In this document: in pieces, positions 26,918-35,219 of the stretch
Position numbering within the stretch: the first letter of the stretch is position 1
Layout of the letters: the number at the start of each line of letters is the position of its first letter
NCBI RefSeq assembly: GCF_018130545.1
Contig: NZ_JAFCKF010000001.1
Coordinates: 248,001 to 312,000 of the forward strand
From: Bradyrhizobium tropiciagri
GTDB lineage: Bacteria; Pseudomonadota; Alphaproteobacteria; Rhizobiales; Xanthobacteraceae
Direction of reading: 5' to 3'
Length of the DNA: 64,000 nt
The notes under the pieces: model-generated
Database searches by the model: none
Told to the model about the DNA's origin: nothing
Seen by the model: the letters and a program-made list of their open reading frames with translations, nothing else
Made by a program: the position numbers and the translations under genes

Positions 26918-28303
26918 ATGAGCACGCTCGATTCCGGCCTGACCCTGATCAAGAACGCCTCGCAGCGCGTCTCGAAGGCGAACGGCTGGATGGGCAACGC
27001 GTTCAAGAGCTGGATGCCGACCGGCCTCTACGCCCGCGCACTGCTGATCATGATCGTGCCGATGGTGATCCTGCAAACCGTGGTGGCGTTCGTGTTCATG
27101 GAGCGGCACTGGAACACGGTGACGCGGCGCCTGTCGGCCGCGGTGGTGTCGGACATCGCCGCGCTGATCGACGTCTACAAGATCTATCCGCAGGACAAGG
27201 ATCGCGCGCAACTGCGCGGCATCGCCCAGAAGCTGCAGCTGGTGGTCGATTTCCTCCCCGCCGGCGACATGCCGCCACCAGGGCCAAAGCCGTTCTTCTC
27301 GCTGCTCGACCAGACCCTGTCGGTGCAGCTCGGCCGCCAGATCAGCCGCCCGTTCTGGATCGACACCGTCGGCAAGTCCAATCTGGTCGAGATCCGCGTG
27401 CAGCTCGACGATTCCGTGATGCGGATCTTCGCCCAGCGCAGCGCCGCCTATGCCTCCAATTCGGAGATCTTCATCTTCTGGATGCTCGGCACGTCGACGA
27501 TCCTGCTGATCGTCGCGGTGCTGTTCCTGCGTAACCAGATCAAGCCGATCCTGCGGCTCGCCGACGCCGCGGAAAGTTTCGGCAAGGGCCGCGAGGCGCC
27601 GAATTTCCGGCCACGCGGTGCGCGCGAGGTGCGGCGCGCGGCGCAGGCCTTCATCGAGATGAAGGCGCGCGTCGAGCGCTCGATCGAGCAGCGCACCGCG
27701 ATGCTTGCCGGCGTCTCGCACGACCTGCGCACCATCCTGACCCGCTTCAAGCTCGAGCTCGCCTTGATCGGCGAAGGCCCCGAGATCGACGCGATGCGCA
27801 AGGACGTCGACGAGATGTCGATGATGCTGGAAGACTACCTCGCCTTCGCGCGCGGCGATTCCGGCGAGGTCGCGCAGCCGACCGACATGGCGATGGCGCT
27901 GGAGGAATTGCGCAGCGACGCCGAGCGCCACGGCCACACCGCGACCGTCGCATTCCACGGCCTGCCGGTGGTCACGGTGAAGCCGGCCTCGTTCAAGCGC
28001 TGCCTCGCCAACCTCGTGTCGAACGCGGCGCGCCACGCCAACACGATCTCGATCACCGGCCATCGCGACCACCGTTATCTCAACATCACGGTCGACGATG
28101 ACGGCCCCGGCATCCCCGCCAACATGCGCGAGGAAGTGTTCAAGCCGTTCCTGCGGCTCGACGATGCGCGCAACCAGGATGAAGGCGGCAGCGGGCTTGG
28201 GCTCGCAATCGCCCGCGACATCGCACGCTCGCATGGCGGCGACATCATGCTCAGCGAGAGCCCGATGGGCGGGCTGCGGGCCGCCGTGCGGGTGCCGGTG
28301 TAG
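26918..28303 (+). CDS. Sensor histidine kinase, EnvZ-like
   Basis: 461 residues. A membrane helix at about 35-60, a periplasmic domain of about 130 residues and a second helix near 185-205 (FIFWMLGTSTILLIVAVLFL) lead to a HAMP-like linker. The His box is LAGVSHDLRTILTRFKLELA; the N box NLVSNAARHA, the G1 box DDDGPGIP and the G2 box GGSGLGLAIARDIARSHGG are complete, so it should be active. It follows petR by 8 bases and is its presumed partner. The stimulus is unknown. Confidence 0.92.
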   Translation: MSTLDSGLTLIKNASQRVSKANGWMGNAFKSWMPTGLYARALLIMIVPMVILQTVVAFVFMERHWNTVTRRLSAAVVSDIAALIDVYKIYPQDKDRAQLRGIAQKLQLVVDFLPAGDMPPPGPKPFFSLLDQTLSVQLGRQISRPFWIDTVGKSNLVEIRVQLDDSVMRIFAQRSAAYASNSEIFIFWMLGTSTILLIVAVLFLRNQIKPILRLADAAESFGKGREAPNFRPRGAREVRRAAQAFIEMKARVERSIEQRTAMLAGVSHDLRTILTRFKLELALIGEGPEIDAMRKDVDEMSMMLEDYLAFARGDSGEVAQPTDMAMALEELRSDAERHGHTATVAFHGLPVVTVKPASFKRCLANLVSNAARHANTISITGHRDHRYLNITVDDDGPGIPANMREEVFKPFLRLDDARNQDEGGSGLGLAIARDIARSHGGDIMLSESPMGGLRAAVRVPV

Positions 28304-28318
28304 CGAAGGCCGGCTTCC

Positions 28319-30619
28319 TTACCAGCGGTAAGACAAGGTGCCGATCACCTGCCTCCGTTCGCCGGAATAGCAGTAGCCGGACTGGCAGGTCTGGTACTGC
28401 TTGTCGAACAGATTGGTCGCGTTCACGCGCATGGTGGCGCCGAGGAAGCGCCGGTCGAGCTTGCCCAGATCGTAGTCGATCACGGCATCGAACAGCGTCG
28501 TCGCCGCATTCTGGAACGTGTTCTGGTCGTTGCCGAAGTTGGTCCCGATATAGCGGACACCGAGGCCAAGGCCGAGCCCCTCGACGGGAACGCCGGACTG
28601 GAAGGTGTATTTGCCGAAGGCCGCGAAGGAATTCCGCGGAATGCCGGACAGCTCATTGCCGGTCGTGTCGGGATTGCCCTGCGTGATCACGACATTGAGA
28701 TGGGTGTAGGCCGCGGTGAGATCGAAGCCCTGCTTGAGCGCCAGCTTCGCCTCGAGCTCGACGCCCTTGGACTCGACCTGGCCGGTTGCGGCCTGGAACG
28801 CCATGTTGTTGGGATCGGTGCGCAGGACATTGTCCTGCGTGATGTCGAACACCGCCGCGGTCAACAGCACCGGAAGCTGCGGCATCTGGTACTTGATGCC
28901 GATTTCCTTCTGCTCGCCGGTGGTCGGCTTGAATGGTGTCCCGGATACGTCGACGCCGACCTGCGGGGCGAATGACGTCGCGTAGCTGACATAGGGCGCA
29001 ACGCCGCTATCGAAGACGTAAGCGAGGCCCGCCCGGCCCGTGAAGGCATTCGCCTTCTGCGTTGACGGTACGCCGTCGAGACCCGCGGTCGTCGTCTGCG
29101 ACACCCAGCTCTGGCGCCCGTTGAGCGTCAGAACGAAGCCGCCGAGCTTGGCCTGCTCCTGCGCATAGACACCCACCTCGTCGGTCGACTGCTTGTTGAA
29201 AATCGAGAAGGCCGGCGTCGCGATCGCCTGCGCGCCATAGTTCATGGTCAGGAGATTGAGGTCCGGCGCCGCGCCGTAACCGATCTTGTCGTTGTAGTAG
29301 GAGTGTCCGTAGTCGACGCCGAACAGCACCGTGTTCTTGACCGCGCCGAGCATGAACTTGGCCTCGGCCTGGTTGTCGAGCGTCACCGTGTTGAAGCTGT
29401 CGAGGATCCGCCAGGCGGAGCGCGACGCCAGATTGGTGCTGCTGTCGATCGAATCGATCTGGGTGTATTTCGCGTCGGTGTCGACCTGATAGAAGCGGAA
29501 ATTCTGCCGCACCGTCCAGACGTCGTCGACATTGTGCTCGAACGCATAGCCGATGCGATACTGCTTCTGATCCATCGCGCTGAACGCCGGATCATTCGAG
29601 TAGATGTTGGTCAATTGTCCGTCGGGCGTACGGAAGTTGCCGATGCTCGCGGCGGTCCGGCTGCTTTGGTATTCGCTCAGGATCGTGAACGACGTATCGG
29701 CGTCCGGCCGCCAGGTCAGCGCCGGCGCGATGTAGGTGCGATCGTCATCATTGCCGGGATACCAGGTCTTCGCCTCGCGCAGCAGACCCGTCAGCCGGTA
29801 ATACAGTTGGTCGCTGCCGGGCACCGGACCGCCGAGATCGAAGCTGCCCTGGTAGCGATCGTAAGTGCCGGCTTGCAGCTGCACCTCGCCGAACGGCGTC
29901 AGGGTCGGCCGCTTGGTGGTGACATCCACGATGCCTCCGGGAGAACCGAGACCGTAGAGGCCCGAGGCGGGACCACGCAGGATCGACACGCTGTCGAGAC
30001 CGTATGGCTCGATCTTGGGAATCGCGAAATTGCCGCCGCCCTGGCGCAGGCCGTCGCGGTATATCCCGGTATAGGTCGCATCGAAACCGCGGATGTAGAA
30101 ACTGTCGAACCTCGGATCATAACCGAACGCCGTGGTCGTCACGCCGGGCGTGTAGTTGACGGCGTCCTTGAGCGTCTGAACATTGCGATCCCGAAGCTCC
30201 TTCTGGGTCACGACCGAAAGCGACTGCGGCGTTTCGATCAACGCCGTGTTGGTCTTGGTGCCGGCCGTGCTGCCGGTCGCGACGTAACCGGTCGTCGTAC
30301 CGATCGCGCCGCTGATACCCTGCGATCGCGGCGCCTGGCTCTGAGCGGGCGCTGCAACCCGACTGCGTCGGCTCGCCGCGACCGCGCGCGACGACCTGGT
30401 GTTCTGACTGGAAGCCGCGGCCGCGCGCTTCTTTGCCGCGCCGGGCTGATCCACCGTCACGGCCGGAAGCACGCTGGCATTGTTCGGCGGAGGACTGGTT
30501 TGTGCCTGAGCGCTGGCGACGTTTGCACCTGCTGCTCCAAGCATGACCGAACCAAGAAACGCTGCATTGATCGCAGCCGTTGATCCAAGCAAGCCGCGCT
30601 TGCTTCGATACGAAGTCAT
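28319..30619 (-). CDS. TonB-dependent siderophore receptor
   Basis: 766 residues from the ATG at 30619 (MTSYRSKRGLLG); an ATG at 30679 would add 20 residues without a ribosome-binding site. A signal peptide ends near NVASAQA. A TonB-box-like LPAVTVDQ is followed by an unusual Ala/Ser/Arg-rich linker to about residue 95. The plug domain has ALIETPQSLSVVTQKELRDRNVQTLKDAVNYTPGV and ILRGPASGLYGLGSPGGIVDVTTKRP. The rest is a 22-strand barrel ending LSYRW, with a terminal aromatic. It imports a ferric siderophore; which one is unknown. Palindromes at 30776 and 30800 may be an iron-responsive site. Confidence 0.93.
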   Translation of the reverse strand: MTSYRSKRGLLGSTAAINAAFLGSVMLGAAGANVASAQAQTSPPPNNASVLPAVTVDQPGAAKKRAAAASSQNTRSSRAVAASRRSRVAAPAQSQAPRSQGISGAIGTTTGYVATGSTAGTKTNTALIETPQSLSVVTQKELRDRNVQTLKDAVNYTPGVTTTAFGYDPRFDSFYIRGFDATYTGIYRDGLRQGGGNFAIPKIEPYGLDSVSILRGPASGLYGLGSPGGIVDVTTKRPTLTPFGEVQLQAGTYDRYQGSFDLGGPVPGSDQLYYRLTGLLREAKTWYPGNDDDRTYIAPALTWRPDADTSFTILSEYQSSRTAASIGNFRTPDGQLTNIYSNDPAFSAMDQKQYRIGYAFEHNVDDVWTVRQNFRFYQVDTDAKYTQIDSIDSSTNLASRSAWRILDSFNTVTLDNQAEAKFMLGAVKNTVLFGVDYGHSYYNDKIGYGAAPDLNLLTMNYGAQAIATPAFSIFNKQSTDEVGVYAQEQAKLGGFVLTLNGRQSWVSQTTTAGLDGVPSTQKANAFTGRAGLAYVFDSGVAPYVSYATSFAPQVGVDVSGTPFKPTTGEQKEIGIKYQMPQLPVLLTAAVFDITQDNVLRTDPNNMAFQAATGQVESKGVELEAKLALKQGFDLTAAYTHLNVVITQGNPDTTGNELSGIPRNSFAAFGKYTFQSGVPVEGLGLGLGVRYIGTNFGNDQNTFQNAATTLFDAVIDYDLGKLDRRFLGATMRVNATNLFDKQYQTCQSGYCYSGERRQVIGTLSYRW

Positions 30620-31128
30620 TCCCACCGAACAATTCCCCACACGCCCAGACTGATCTTGATCGAGTCGCGTCTTCCTCATGACGCGACATCGATTGGGGCG
30701 GACTTCTATCGGCGGGGTTTGCGAAATTCCACATGCGCGAAATAGAATTGCTTGAAGCGCGCGAGATACGAAACACTGGAATGATTCAACATGTGCGCAT
30801 TTGAACGATTCAAAACGACACGTTGTCGCAGCACGCTTGCAGCACAGCGATTGCGACGCATGTCCTCGCTCTCTCGAATTGCTCGAGCGCGAAACACGTA
30901 GCGATCATTCAATCACGTTGGTCGGCATCGCGCTGCACGTGCCGTCGTGCTTTGCGCAATCGGACCCAGCGCGCTCTATGCCGAGGCGCCGCAGCCGAGT
31001 CACCGCGTCAGCGCAAACTGCTTTGCAAGCTTGTCGCGGGCTCATCGCAATGATGGTGTAGAATTGCGTCACGTCCTCTCCGCATACAGAGAGGACGAAA
31101 TCAGGCGCGCAACCGAATGCGCGGCGCC
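30620..31128. other. Intergenic region upstream of the siderophore receptor
   Basis: About 510 bases without a convincing gene. It holds the promoter region of the receptor on the minus strand and the end of the DUF3617 gene transcribed into it. The part from 30720 to 30910 is clearly AT-richer than the coding DNA and contains the palindromes at 30776-30814. A small plus-strand frame at 30801-31061 has no ribosome-binding site or family likeness and is not called. Confidence 0.5.
30776..30814. promoter_or_regulatory. Candidate iron-responsive (Irr/ICE-like) palindromes
   Basis: TTTGAACGATTCAAA at 30800-30814 is a perfect interrupted palindrome (TTTGAA, 3 bases, TTCAAA). A related half-match, CTGGAATGATTCAAC, lies at 30776-30790. 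Iron control elements bound by Irr in Bradyrhizobium are interrupted AT-rich palindromes with GAA and TTC around a short centre, so the resemblance is suggestive. The sites lie 157-195 bases upstream of the receptor start. It is inference only. Confidence 0.4.
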
Positions 31129-31659
31129 TTACTTCTGCTTGGGCAGCAGGGCCTTCAGTTTTTCCATGTCCTTGACGTTCATCTTCATGCCGCCGGGCAT
31201 GATGATGTCGCCGGGCTTCTGGTCGGCCTTGCAGGCGCCGAGCCATTTCGCCTCGATGGTCATCGTGGTGTCGCGCGAGCCGGCCGCGCCGCCCTCGGCA
31301 TGCGAGGTGCTCTTCACCGTGTAGGCGGAATTGAAATCGCCGACGATCTCGGCATGGCTCTGCATCGACATGCCGGCGACGCTGCACACGCTGTCGCTGA
31401 CATAGCCGGTCGCGGTCTTCTGGATGTCCTGCTTGGAGCAGACTTCCTTGGCCATCGGCGAGGCCGCCGCGCTCATCTCCTTGTCGGTGGTCTCGTCGGT
31501 GCAGTGCTGCATGGTGATTTCCGGCATCGGCCCGCCGGTACGCACCATTTTCATCTCCCATAGCCCGGCCTTGCGAATCGGCAGGTCGACGGCACTTGCG
31601 GCGCCGGTGGACAGGACAAGGCATACAGCAGAACCAATCAAGGCAAGCTGTCGGGTCAT
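31129..31659 (-). CDS. DUF3617 domain-containing exported protein
   Basis: 176 residues. A signal peptide (LALIGSAVCLVLSTGAASA) is cut near residue 23. The body starts LPIRKAGLWEMKMVRTGGPMPEITMQHCTDE, the DUF3617 opening with the conserved GLWE and Cys. Four Cys in the mature part (CTDE, VCSK, SVCS, GACK) could form disulfides in the periplasm. The C-terminus is rich in Lys and Met (MPGGMKMNVKDMEKLKALLPKQK). The function is unknown. It lies in a set of small exported proteins. Confidence 0.85.
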   Translation of the reverse strand: MTRQLALIGSAVCLVLSTGAASAVDLPIRKAGLWEMKMVRTGGPMPEITMQHCTDETTDKEMSAAASPMAKEVCSKQDIQKTATGYVSDSVCSVAGMSMQSHAEIVGDFNSAYTVKSTSHAEGGAAGSRDTTMTIEAKWLGACKADQKPGDIIMPGGMKMNVKDMEKLKALLPKQK

Positions 31660-31704
31660 GCGGCTAGCTCCCGGCTGAGAACGATCGGAGGATTTAAGGC
31701 GCGC

Positions 31705-32004
31705 TCAGTAGAGCGTGCGCACCGGCCTCTGCGCGGCGCCATACGGTACCCAGCGACAAGCGAAGGAGATGTAGCCGCCCGGGTAGCGCTGCACCGCCAG
31801 GAACTTGACCACCTTGCCGTAGGAGGCGCAGTGATCGACAGCGAGTTGCCGGGCATCGGTCTGGGCTGCCAGCGAATAGGCGATGATACCGCCGGTATCA
31901 TTGCCCTTGAACGGCGGCACCGGCTGCAACCAATCGGCTTGCGCCGGACCAACGGCCAGCATCCCGCAAACGGCAACCAGGCACGCGGCCAATTTCCTTC
32001 GCAT
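31705..32004 (-). CDS. Small exported protein of unknown function
   Basis: 99 residues from the ATG at 32004, preceded by GGAG at a 7-base gap. The signal peptide MRRKLAACLVAVCGMLAVGPAQA is followed by a mature domain of about 76 residues: DWLQPVPPFKGNDTGGIIAYS, then ARQLAVDHCASYGKVVKFLAV and SFACRWVPYG. Two mature cysteines may form a disulfide. No family was recognised, but the layout (Gly-rich strand, helix with His-Cys, terminal Cys strand) is common in rhizobial genomes. It is probably periplasmic. Confidence 0.7.
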   Translation of the reverse strand: MRRKLAACLVAVCGMLAVGPAQADWLQPVPPFKGNDTGGIIAYSLAAQTDARQLAVDHCASYGKVVKFLAVQRYPGGYISFACRWVPYGAAQRPVRTLY

Positions 32005-32170
32005 CGCAGACTCCATTTCGCTGGAGGCCAACATAGAGTGCGCCGGCGACCGTGAAAAGAACGAGCCGGCTATCAGAGGTGGACTTCTCGACAGGTGTTG
32101 CCGCGCTGCACTTGACCTTGCCGGGGCTTCACGGCACCGTCCGCCGCATCGGATAACCGGGTGGATTCCC

Positions 32171-32647
32171 ATGCGCAACCTGTTCAACTCCCGCAACAAA
32201 CTCGGCCGCACGCTCGGCCTCGGCGCCGCGCTCGTGGTCGGCACGCTGGCTTTCGGGGGCACGGCGCAGGCCGCCAATCCGTTCGAGCTGAATTTCTGGC
32301 TGTCGGGCCCGCGCTATGACGGCAATGTGGCCCCGTGCGAGAAGGCCCTGACGACCATCAGCGATCAATTCCACGAGAAGGAAGCCACCTTCTGGAATTC
32401 GCCGCTCGTCATCACCGGCTTCAGCCGGATCCACGAAACCGCATTCCGCCCCTGGCAGGCCGACAATATCCCGCGCCGCTATTGCTCGGGCGATGCGCTG
32501 TTGAGCGACGGCAAGGTGCGCAAGGTGCACTATTCCATCATCGAGGACGGCGGCTTTGCCGGTATCGACCAGGGCGTCGAATGGTGCGTCACCGGGCTCG
32601 ACCGCAACTGGGCCTACAACCCGTCCTGCAAGGCCGCCCGGCCCTGA
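32171..32647 (+). CDS. Exported protein of unknown function
   Basis: 158 residues. The signal peptide (LGLGAALVVGTLAFGGTAQA) is cut near residue 34. The mature part begins ANPFELNFWLSGPRYDGNVAPCEKAL, and has conserved-looking segments FWNSPLVITGFSRIHETAFRPW, RRYCSGDALLSDGKVRKVHYSIIEDGGFAGIDQGVEWCVTGLD and a final YNPSCKAARP. Four mature Cys suggest two disulfides in the periplasm. No known family was recognised. A T-run hairpin follows at 32673. Confidence 0.75.
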   Translation: MRNLFNSRNKLGRTLGLGAALVVGTLAFGGTAQAANPFELNFWLSGPRYDGNVAPCEKALTTISDQFHEKEATFWNSPLVITGFSRIHETAFRPWQADNIPRRYCSGDALLSDGKVRKVHYSIIEDGGFAGIDQGVEWCVTGLDRNWAYNPSCKAARP

Positions 32648-32672
32648 TTTCCCGACCGGATTGCTGAAACGG

Positions 32673-32703
32673 AAGCCGCCGCCATCAAAGCCGGCGGCTT
32701 TTG
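32673..32703 (+). terminator. Intrinsic terminator
   Basis: AAGCCGCCG (32673-32681) pairs with CGGCGGCTT (32692-32700), followed by TTGTTCTTG. It lies 26 bases after the stop of the exported protein gene at 32171-32647, and about 60 bases before the RNase T2 gene. Confidence 0.75.
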
Positions 32704-32764
32704 TTCTTGAAATGTTCCAAAGGCCTGCTAGGCTCCGGGACGATCGCGTGAGGGGGAGCGTTTG

Positions 32765-33451
32765 ATGCCTCGGTTGGACACAATTTCCCGATTCCTGATT
32801 TCCGCTGTCTTGATGCTCTGTGGTGCGGTTGGGGCCTCGGCCCAGGATCGCCGCCAGAATACGCCCGGCGAATTCGATTTTTATGTGCTGTCGCTGTCGT
32901 GGTCGCCGTCGTTCTGCGAGGCGGCGAGCGAGCGCGGCAACAACGGCCGCGGCACCCAGGCACAATGCGGCGGCCGGCCCTACTCGTTCGTGGTCCATGG
33001 GCTGTGGCCACAATATGAGCGCGGCTTCCCGGAATATTGCCAGCGCCCCTCGCCGCGGCTGGCGCGCAACATCATGACCTCGATGCTCGACCTGATGCCG
33101 GCGCCCGGGCTGATCTACAACGAGTGGGACAAGCACGGCACCTGCTCCGGTCTCGGCGAGCGCGCCTATTTCGAAGCCATCCGCAAAGCCCGCGCCGCGG
33201 TCAAGATCCCCGAGGAATTCCTGCAATTGTCGGAGCCAAAGACGATCGCGCCCGACGAGTTGGAGACGGCCTTCATCAAGGCCAATCCCGGGCTCAGCAA
33301 CTCCGCGATCTCGGTGACCTGCGACAGCCGGCGCCTCAGCGAGGTGCGGATTTGCCTCAGCAAGGATCTGCAATTCCGCTCCTGCGAGGAAATCGATCGC
33401 CGCGCCTGCCGCCGCGATCAGGTGCTGATGCCGCCGGTTCGCGGCGGCTGA
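32765..33451 (+). CDS. Ribonuclease T2 family protein
   Basis: 228 residues from the ATG at 32765. The signal peptide (FLISAVLMLCGAVGASA) is cut near residue 26. Both catalytic segments are present: CAS1 as FVVHGLWPQY and CAS2 as NEWDKHGTCSG, with the active His in each. Cysteines in SFCEAAS, QCGGRP and CDSRR support the disulfide-bonded T2 fold. It should degrade RNA in the periplasm or outside the cell, perhaps to scavenge phosphate or nucleotides. The upstream terminator suggests its own promoter. Confidence 0.93.
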   Translation: MPRLDTISRFLISAVLMLCGAVGASAQDRRQNTPGEFDFYVLSLSWSPSFCEAASERGNNGRGTQAQCGGRPYSFVVHGLWPQYERGFPEYCQRPSPRLARNIMTSMLDLMPAPGLIYNEWDKHGTCSGLGERAYFEAIRKARAAVKIPEEFLQLSEPKTIAPDELETAFIKANPGLSNSAISVTCDSRRLSEVRICLSKDLQFRSCEEIDRRACRRDQVLMPPVRGG

Positions 33452-33538
33452 CCCCTCCCCGTCATGGCCGGGCAGACGCGCGCCGCGCTGAGCGTCCCGG
33501 CCATCCGCGCCATCGCGAATCCGGCAAGATAGGCGTCG

Positions 33539-33565
33539 ATGCCCGGGACAAGCCCGGGCATGACG
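33539..33565. repeat. Hairpin of repeat family B
   Basis: ATGCCCGGG (33539-33547) and CCCGGGCAT (33553-33561) form a perfect stem with a 5-base loop, followed by GACG. It is nearly identical to the hairpin at 43305-43331. A looser partner, CGTCATGGCCGGGC, lies near 33463. It is found between the RNase T2 and rlmJ genes. Confidence 0.75.
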
Positions 33566-33610
33566 AAGTACAACATGCGCACCCCTCTCGGAGCGCAGCG
33601 CGATAACAGC

Positions 33611-34471
33611 ATGAACTATCGTCACGCCTTTCATGCCGGCAACTTTGCCGACGTCATCAAGCACATCGTGCTGGTGCGCATGCTGACCTATCTGCAGGAA
33701 AAGCAGGCGCCGTTCCGTGTCATCGACACCCATGCAGGCGCCGGCCTCTATGATCTGACCTCGAGCGAAGCCGAGCGCGGCGGCGAATGGCTCACCGGCA
33801 TCGCGCGACTGATGCAGGCGCGCCTCTCCGACAAGGCGCAGCCATTGATCGCGCCCTATCTCGACATCGTCAGGGCATTCAATCCGCGCGGCGAGCTGAA
33901 AGCCTATCCCGGCTCACCGCTGATCACGCGCGCGCTGCTGCGTCCGCAAGATCGTCTCACTGCCTGCGAGATCGAACCGACCGCACGCAAGCAATTGATC
34001 GATGCGTTGCGGCGTGACGCGCAGGCGCGCGTCGTCGATCTCGACGGCTGGACGGCGCTGCCCGCATTCGTGCCGCCGAACGAGCGGCGCGGCCTGGTGC
34101 TGATCGATCCGCCGTTCGAAGCGAAGGACGAGTTCGAACGGCTTGCCGGTGCTTTCACGGAGGCGTTCGCGAAGTGGCCGACCGGCGCATATCTTTTGTG
34201 GTACCCCGTAAAAACCCGGAGAGCCACCGACGAACTCGCGCGCAGCGTGGCTGCTGCTGCAATGAGCAGCCGACCCGCAGGCAAATGCTTGCGTCTGGAA
34301 TTCAGTGTGGCGCCGCAAGAAGCGGGCGCAGGCCTCGTTTCCACCGGTCTTTTGATAGTGAATCCGCCGTGGACGCTCGCCAACGAGCTGAAGATCATCC
34401 TGCCCGAACTCGAGAAGCCGCTCGGTCAAGGCGGCGCGGCGCGCTTCAAACTAGAGACGCCTAAAGCTTGA
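33611..34471 (+). CDS. rlmJ: 23S rRNA (adenine(2030)-N(6))-methyltransferase RlmJ
   Basis: 286 residues from the ATG at 33611 (MNYRHAFHAGNFADVIKHIV), the family start. The frame is open upstream through the family B repeat, which is why a longer start is rejected. RlmJ methylates A2030 of 23S rRNA with SAM. Marks are IDTHAGAGLYDL for SAM binding and LVLIDPPFE, the adenine N6 methyltransferase DPPF motif. MLTYLQEKQ near residue 25 is also conserved. Confidence 0.94.
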   Translation: MNYRHAFHAGNFADVIKHIVLVRMLTYLQEKQAPFRVIDTHAGAGLYDLTSSEAERGGEWLTGIARLMQARLSDKAQPLIAPYLDIVRAFNPRGELKAYPGSPLITRALLRPQDRLTACEIEPTARKQLIDALRRDAQARVVDLDGWTALPAFVPPNERRGLVLIDPPFEAKDEFERLAGAFTEAFAKWPTGAYLLWYPVKTRRATDELARSVAAAAMSSRPAGKCLRLEFSVAPQEAGAGLVSTGLLIVNPPWTLANELKIILPELEKPLGQGGAARFKLETPKA

Positions 34472-34618
34472 TCGAAAAGCACCCACTGAAAAGTTCAATT
34501 TTGAGCATAGGCAATTTGCGCGGAACCGTATTATGCTCATCCTGTTACGACTGGCTTTACGTTCCGCTTCCGCGAATGGTTGCGGCGGAGTGACAAGGCC
34601 GAAATAAATCCAGGCAGA

Positions 34619-34703
34619 CCGGCGGCGTGACGCCGGACTGTTCAGGTGGCCAAGCTTCCGACAAGCGAATGTCGGTCAACCGCTACGCGACATGCGCGTA
34701 GCG
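34619..34703 (+). promoter_or_regulatory. Structured leader of cspA with three hairpins
   Basis: Three stem-loops lie in a row in the 5' leader: CCGGCG/CGCCGG (34619-34636), CCGAC/GTCGG (34658-34675), and the perfect CGCTACGCG/CGCGTAGCG (34681-34703) with a 5-base loop. The ribosome-binding site (GGGGGAGGAG) follows at about 34716-34725. Long structured leaders are usual for cold-shock mRNAs. A temperature role here is inference. Confidence 0.5.
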
Positions 34704-34733
34704 GTGGAGCAATACGGGGGAGGAGTTTTCCCG

Positions 34734-34946
34734 ATGGCCATGACTGGGACAGTCAAGTTCTTCAACGGAGAGCGTGGCTACGGCTTCATCAAGCCTGATG
34801 ATGGCGGCCGCGATGTGTTCGTTCACATCACAGCTGTCGAGCGGGCAGGATTGAAGGACCTGACTGAAGGACAGCGCATTACGTTCGAGGTTGAACCGGA
34901 CAAGAAGGGCAAGGGCCCGAAGGCGGTCAACCTGGTGATTTCATGA
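34734..34946 (+). CDS. cspA: Cold-shock protein, CspA family
   Basis: 70 residues from the ATG at 34734. The single OB-fold domain has both RNA-binding motifs: GTVKFFNGERGYGFIKPDDGG (RNP1-like) and DVFVHITAVERAGL (RNP2). It binds single-stranded nucleic acid and unwinds RNA structure in the cytoplasm. A strong GGGGGAGGAG site lies 8 bases before the start. The start MAMTGTVKFF is conserved; the next ATG, at 34740, would give the more common MTGTVKFF start. Confidence 0.95.
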   Translation: MAMTGTVKFFNGERGYGFIKPDDGGRDVFVHITAVERAGLKDLTEGQRITFEVEPDKKGKGPKAVNLVIS

Positions 34947-35069
34947 TGAGCGCTCGCGGTGCGCTACTCGTGATGACCACCGACTGAAGCGTTGCGTGTG
35001 AGTTGACTGCCGAGCGCGTCTCGCGCTCGCTGCATGACCACCCTGCATGATGCGGACGCGACTGGCCGT

Positions 35070-35092
35070 GCCGCACGCTTGAAGCGTGCGGC
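35070..35092. repeat. Near-perfect 23-bp palindrome downstream of cspA
   Basis: GCCGCACGCTT (35070-35080) and AAGCGTGCGGC (35082-35092) are reverse complements around a single base. It lies between cspA and the outer-membrane protein gene, which converge. It lacks a T-run, so it may be an operator-like or structural site as well as a terminator. Confidence 0.6.
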
Positions 35093-35161
35093 CGACTGAT
35101 CGGCTACGCGAATGGGGCGGCGTGTATGCTGCTGCGCGCGCTATGCAGATCGTCGGCACAA

Positions 35162-35193
35162 AGAAAAACCCGGCCGCGCAAGGCGCAGCCGGG
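35162..35193 (-). terminator. Intrinsic terminator of the outer-membrane protein gene
   Basis: On the minus strand CCCGGCTGCGC, a short CTT loop and GCGCGGCCGGG form an imperfect stem, followed at once by TTTTTCTTT. It begins 26 bases after the stop at 35220. It fits a strong Rho-independent terminator. Confidence 0.9.
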
Positions 35194-35219
35194 AGTTGAT
35201 ATCAGACGTCTTCTTGTTC

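Noticed and set aside
30801-31061. Small plus-strand frame before the DUF3617 gene
   Set aside because: No ribosome-binding site, no family likeness, and it overlaps the receptor promoter region with its palindromes.
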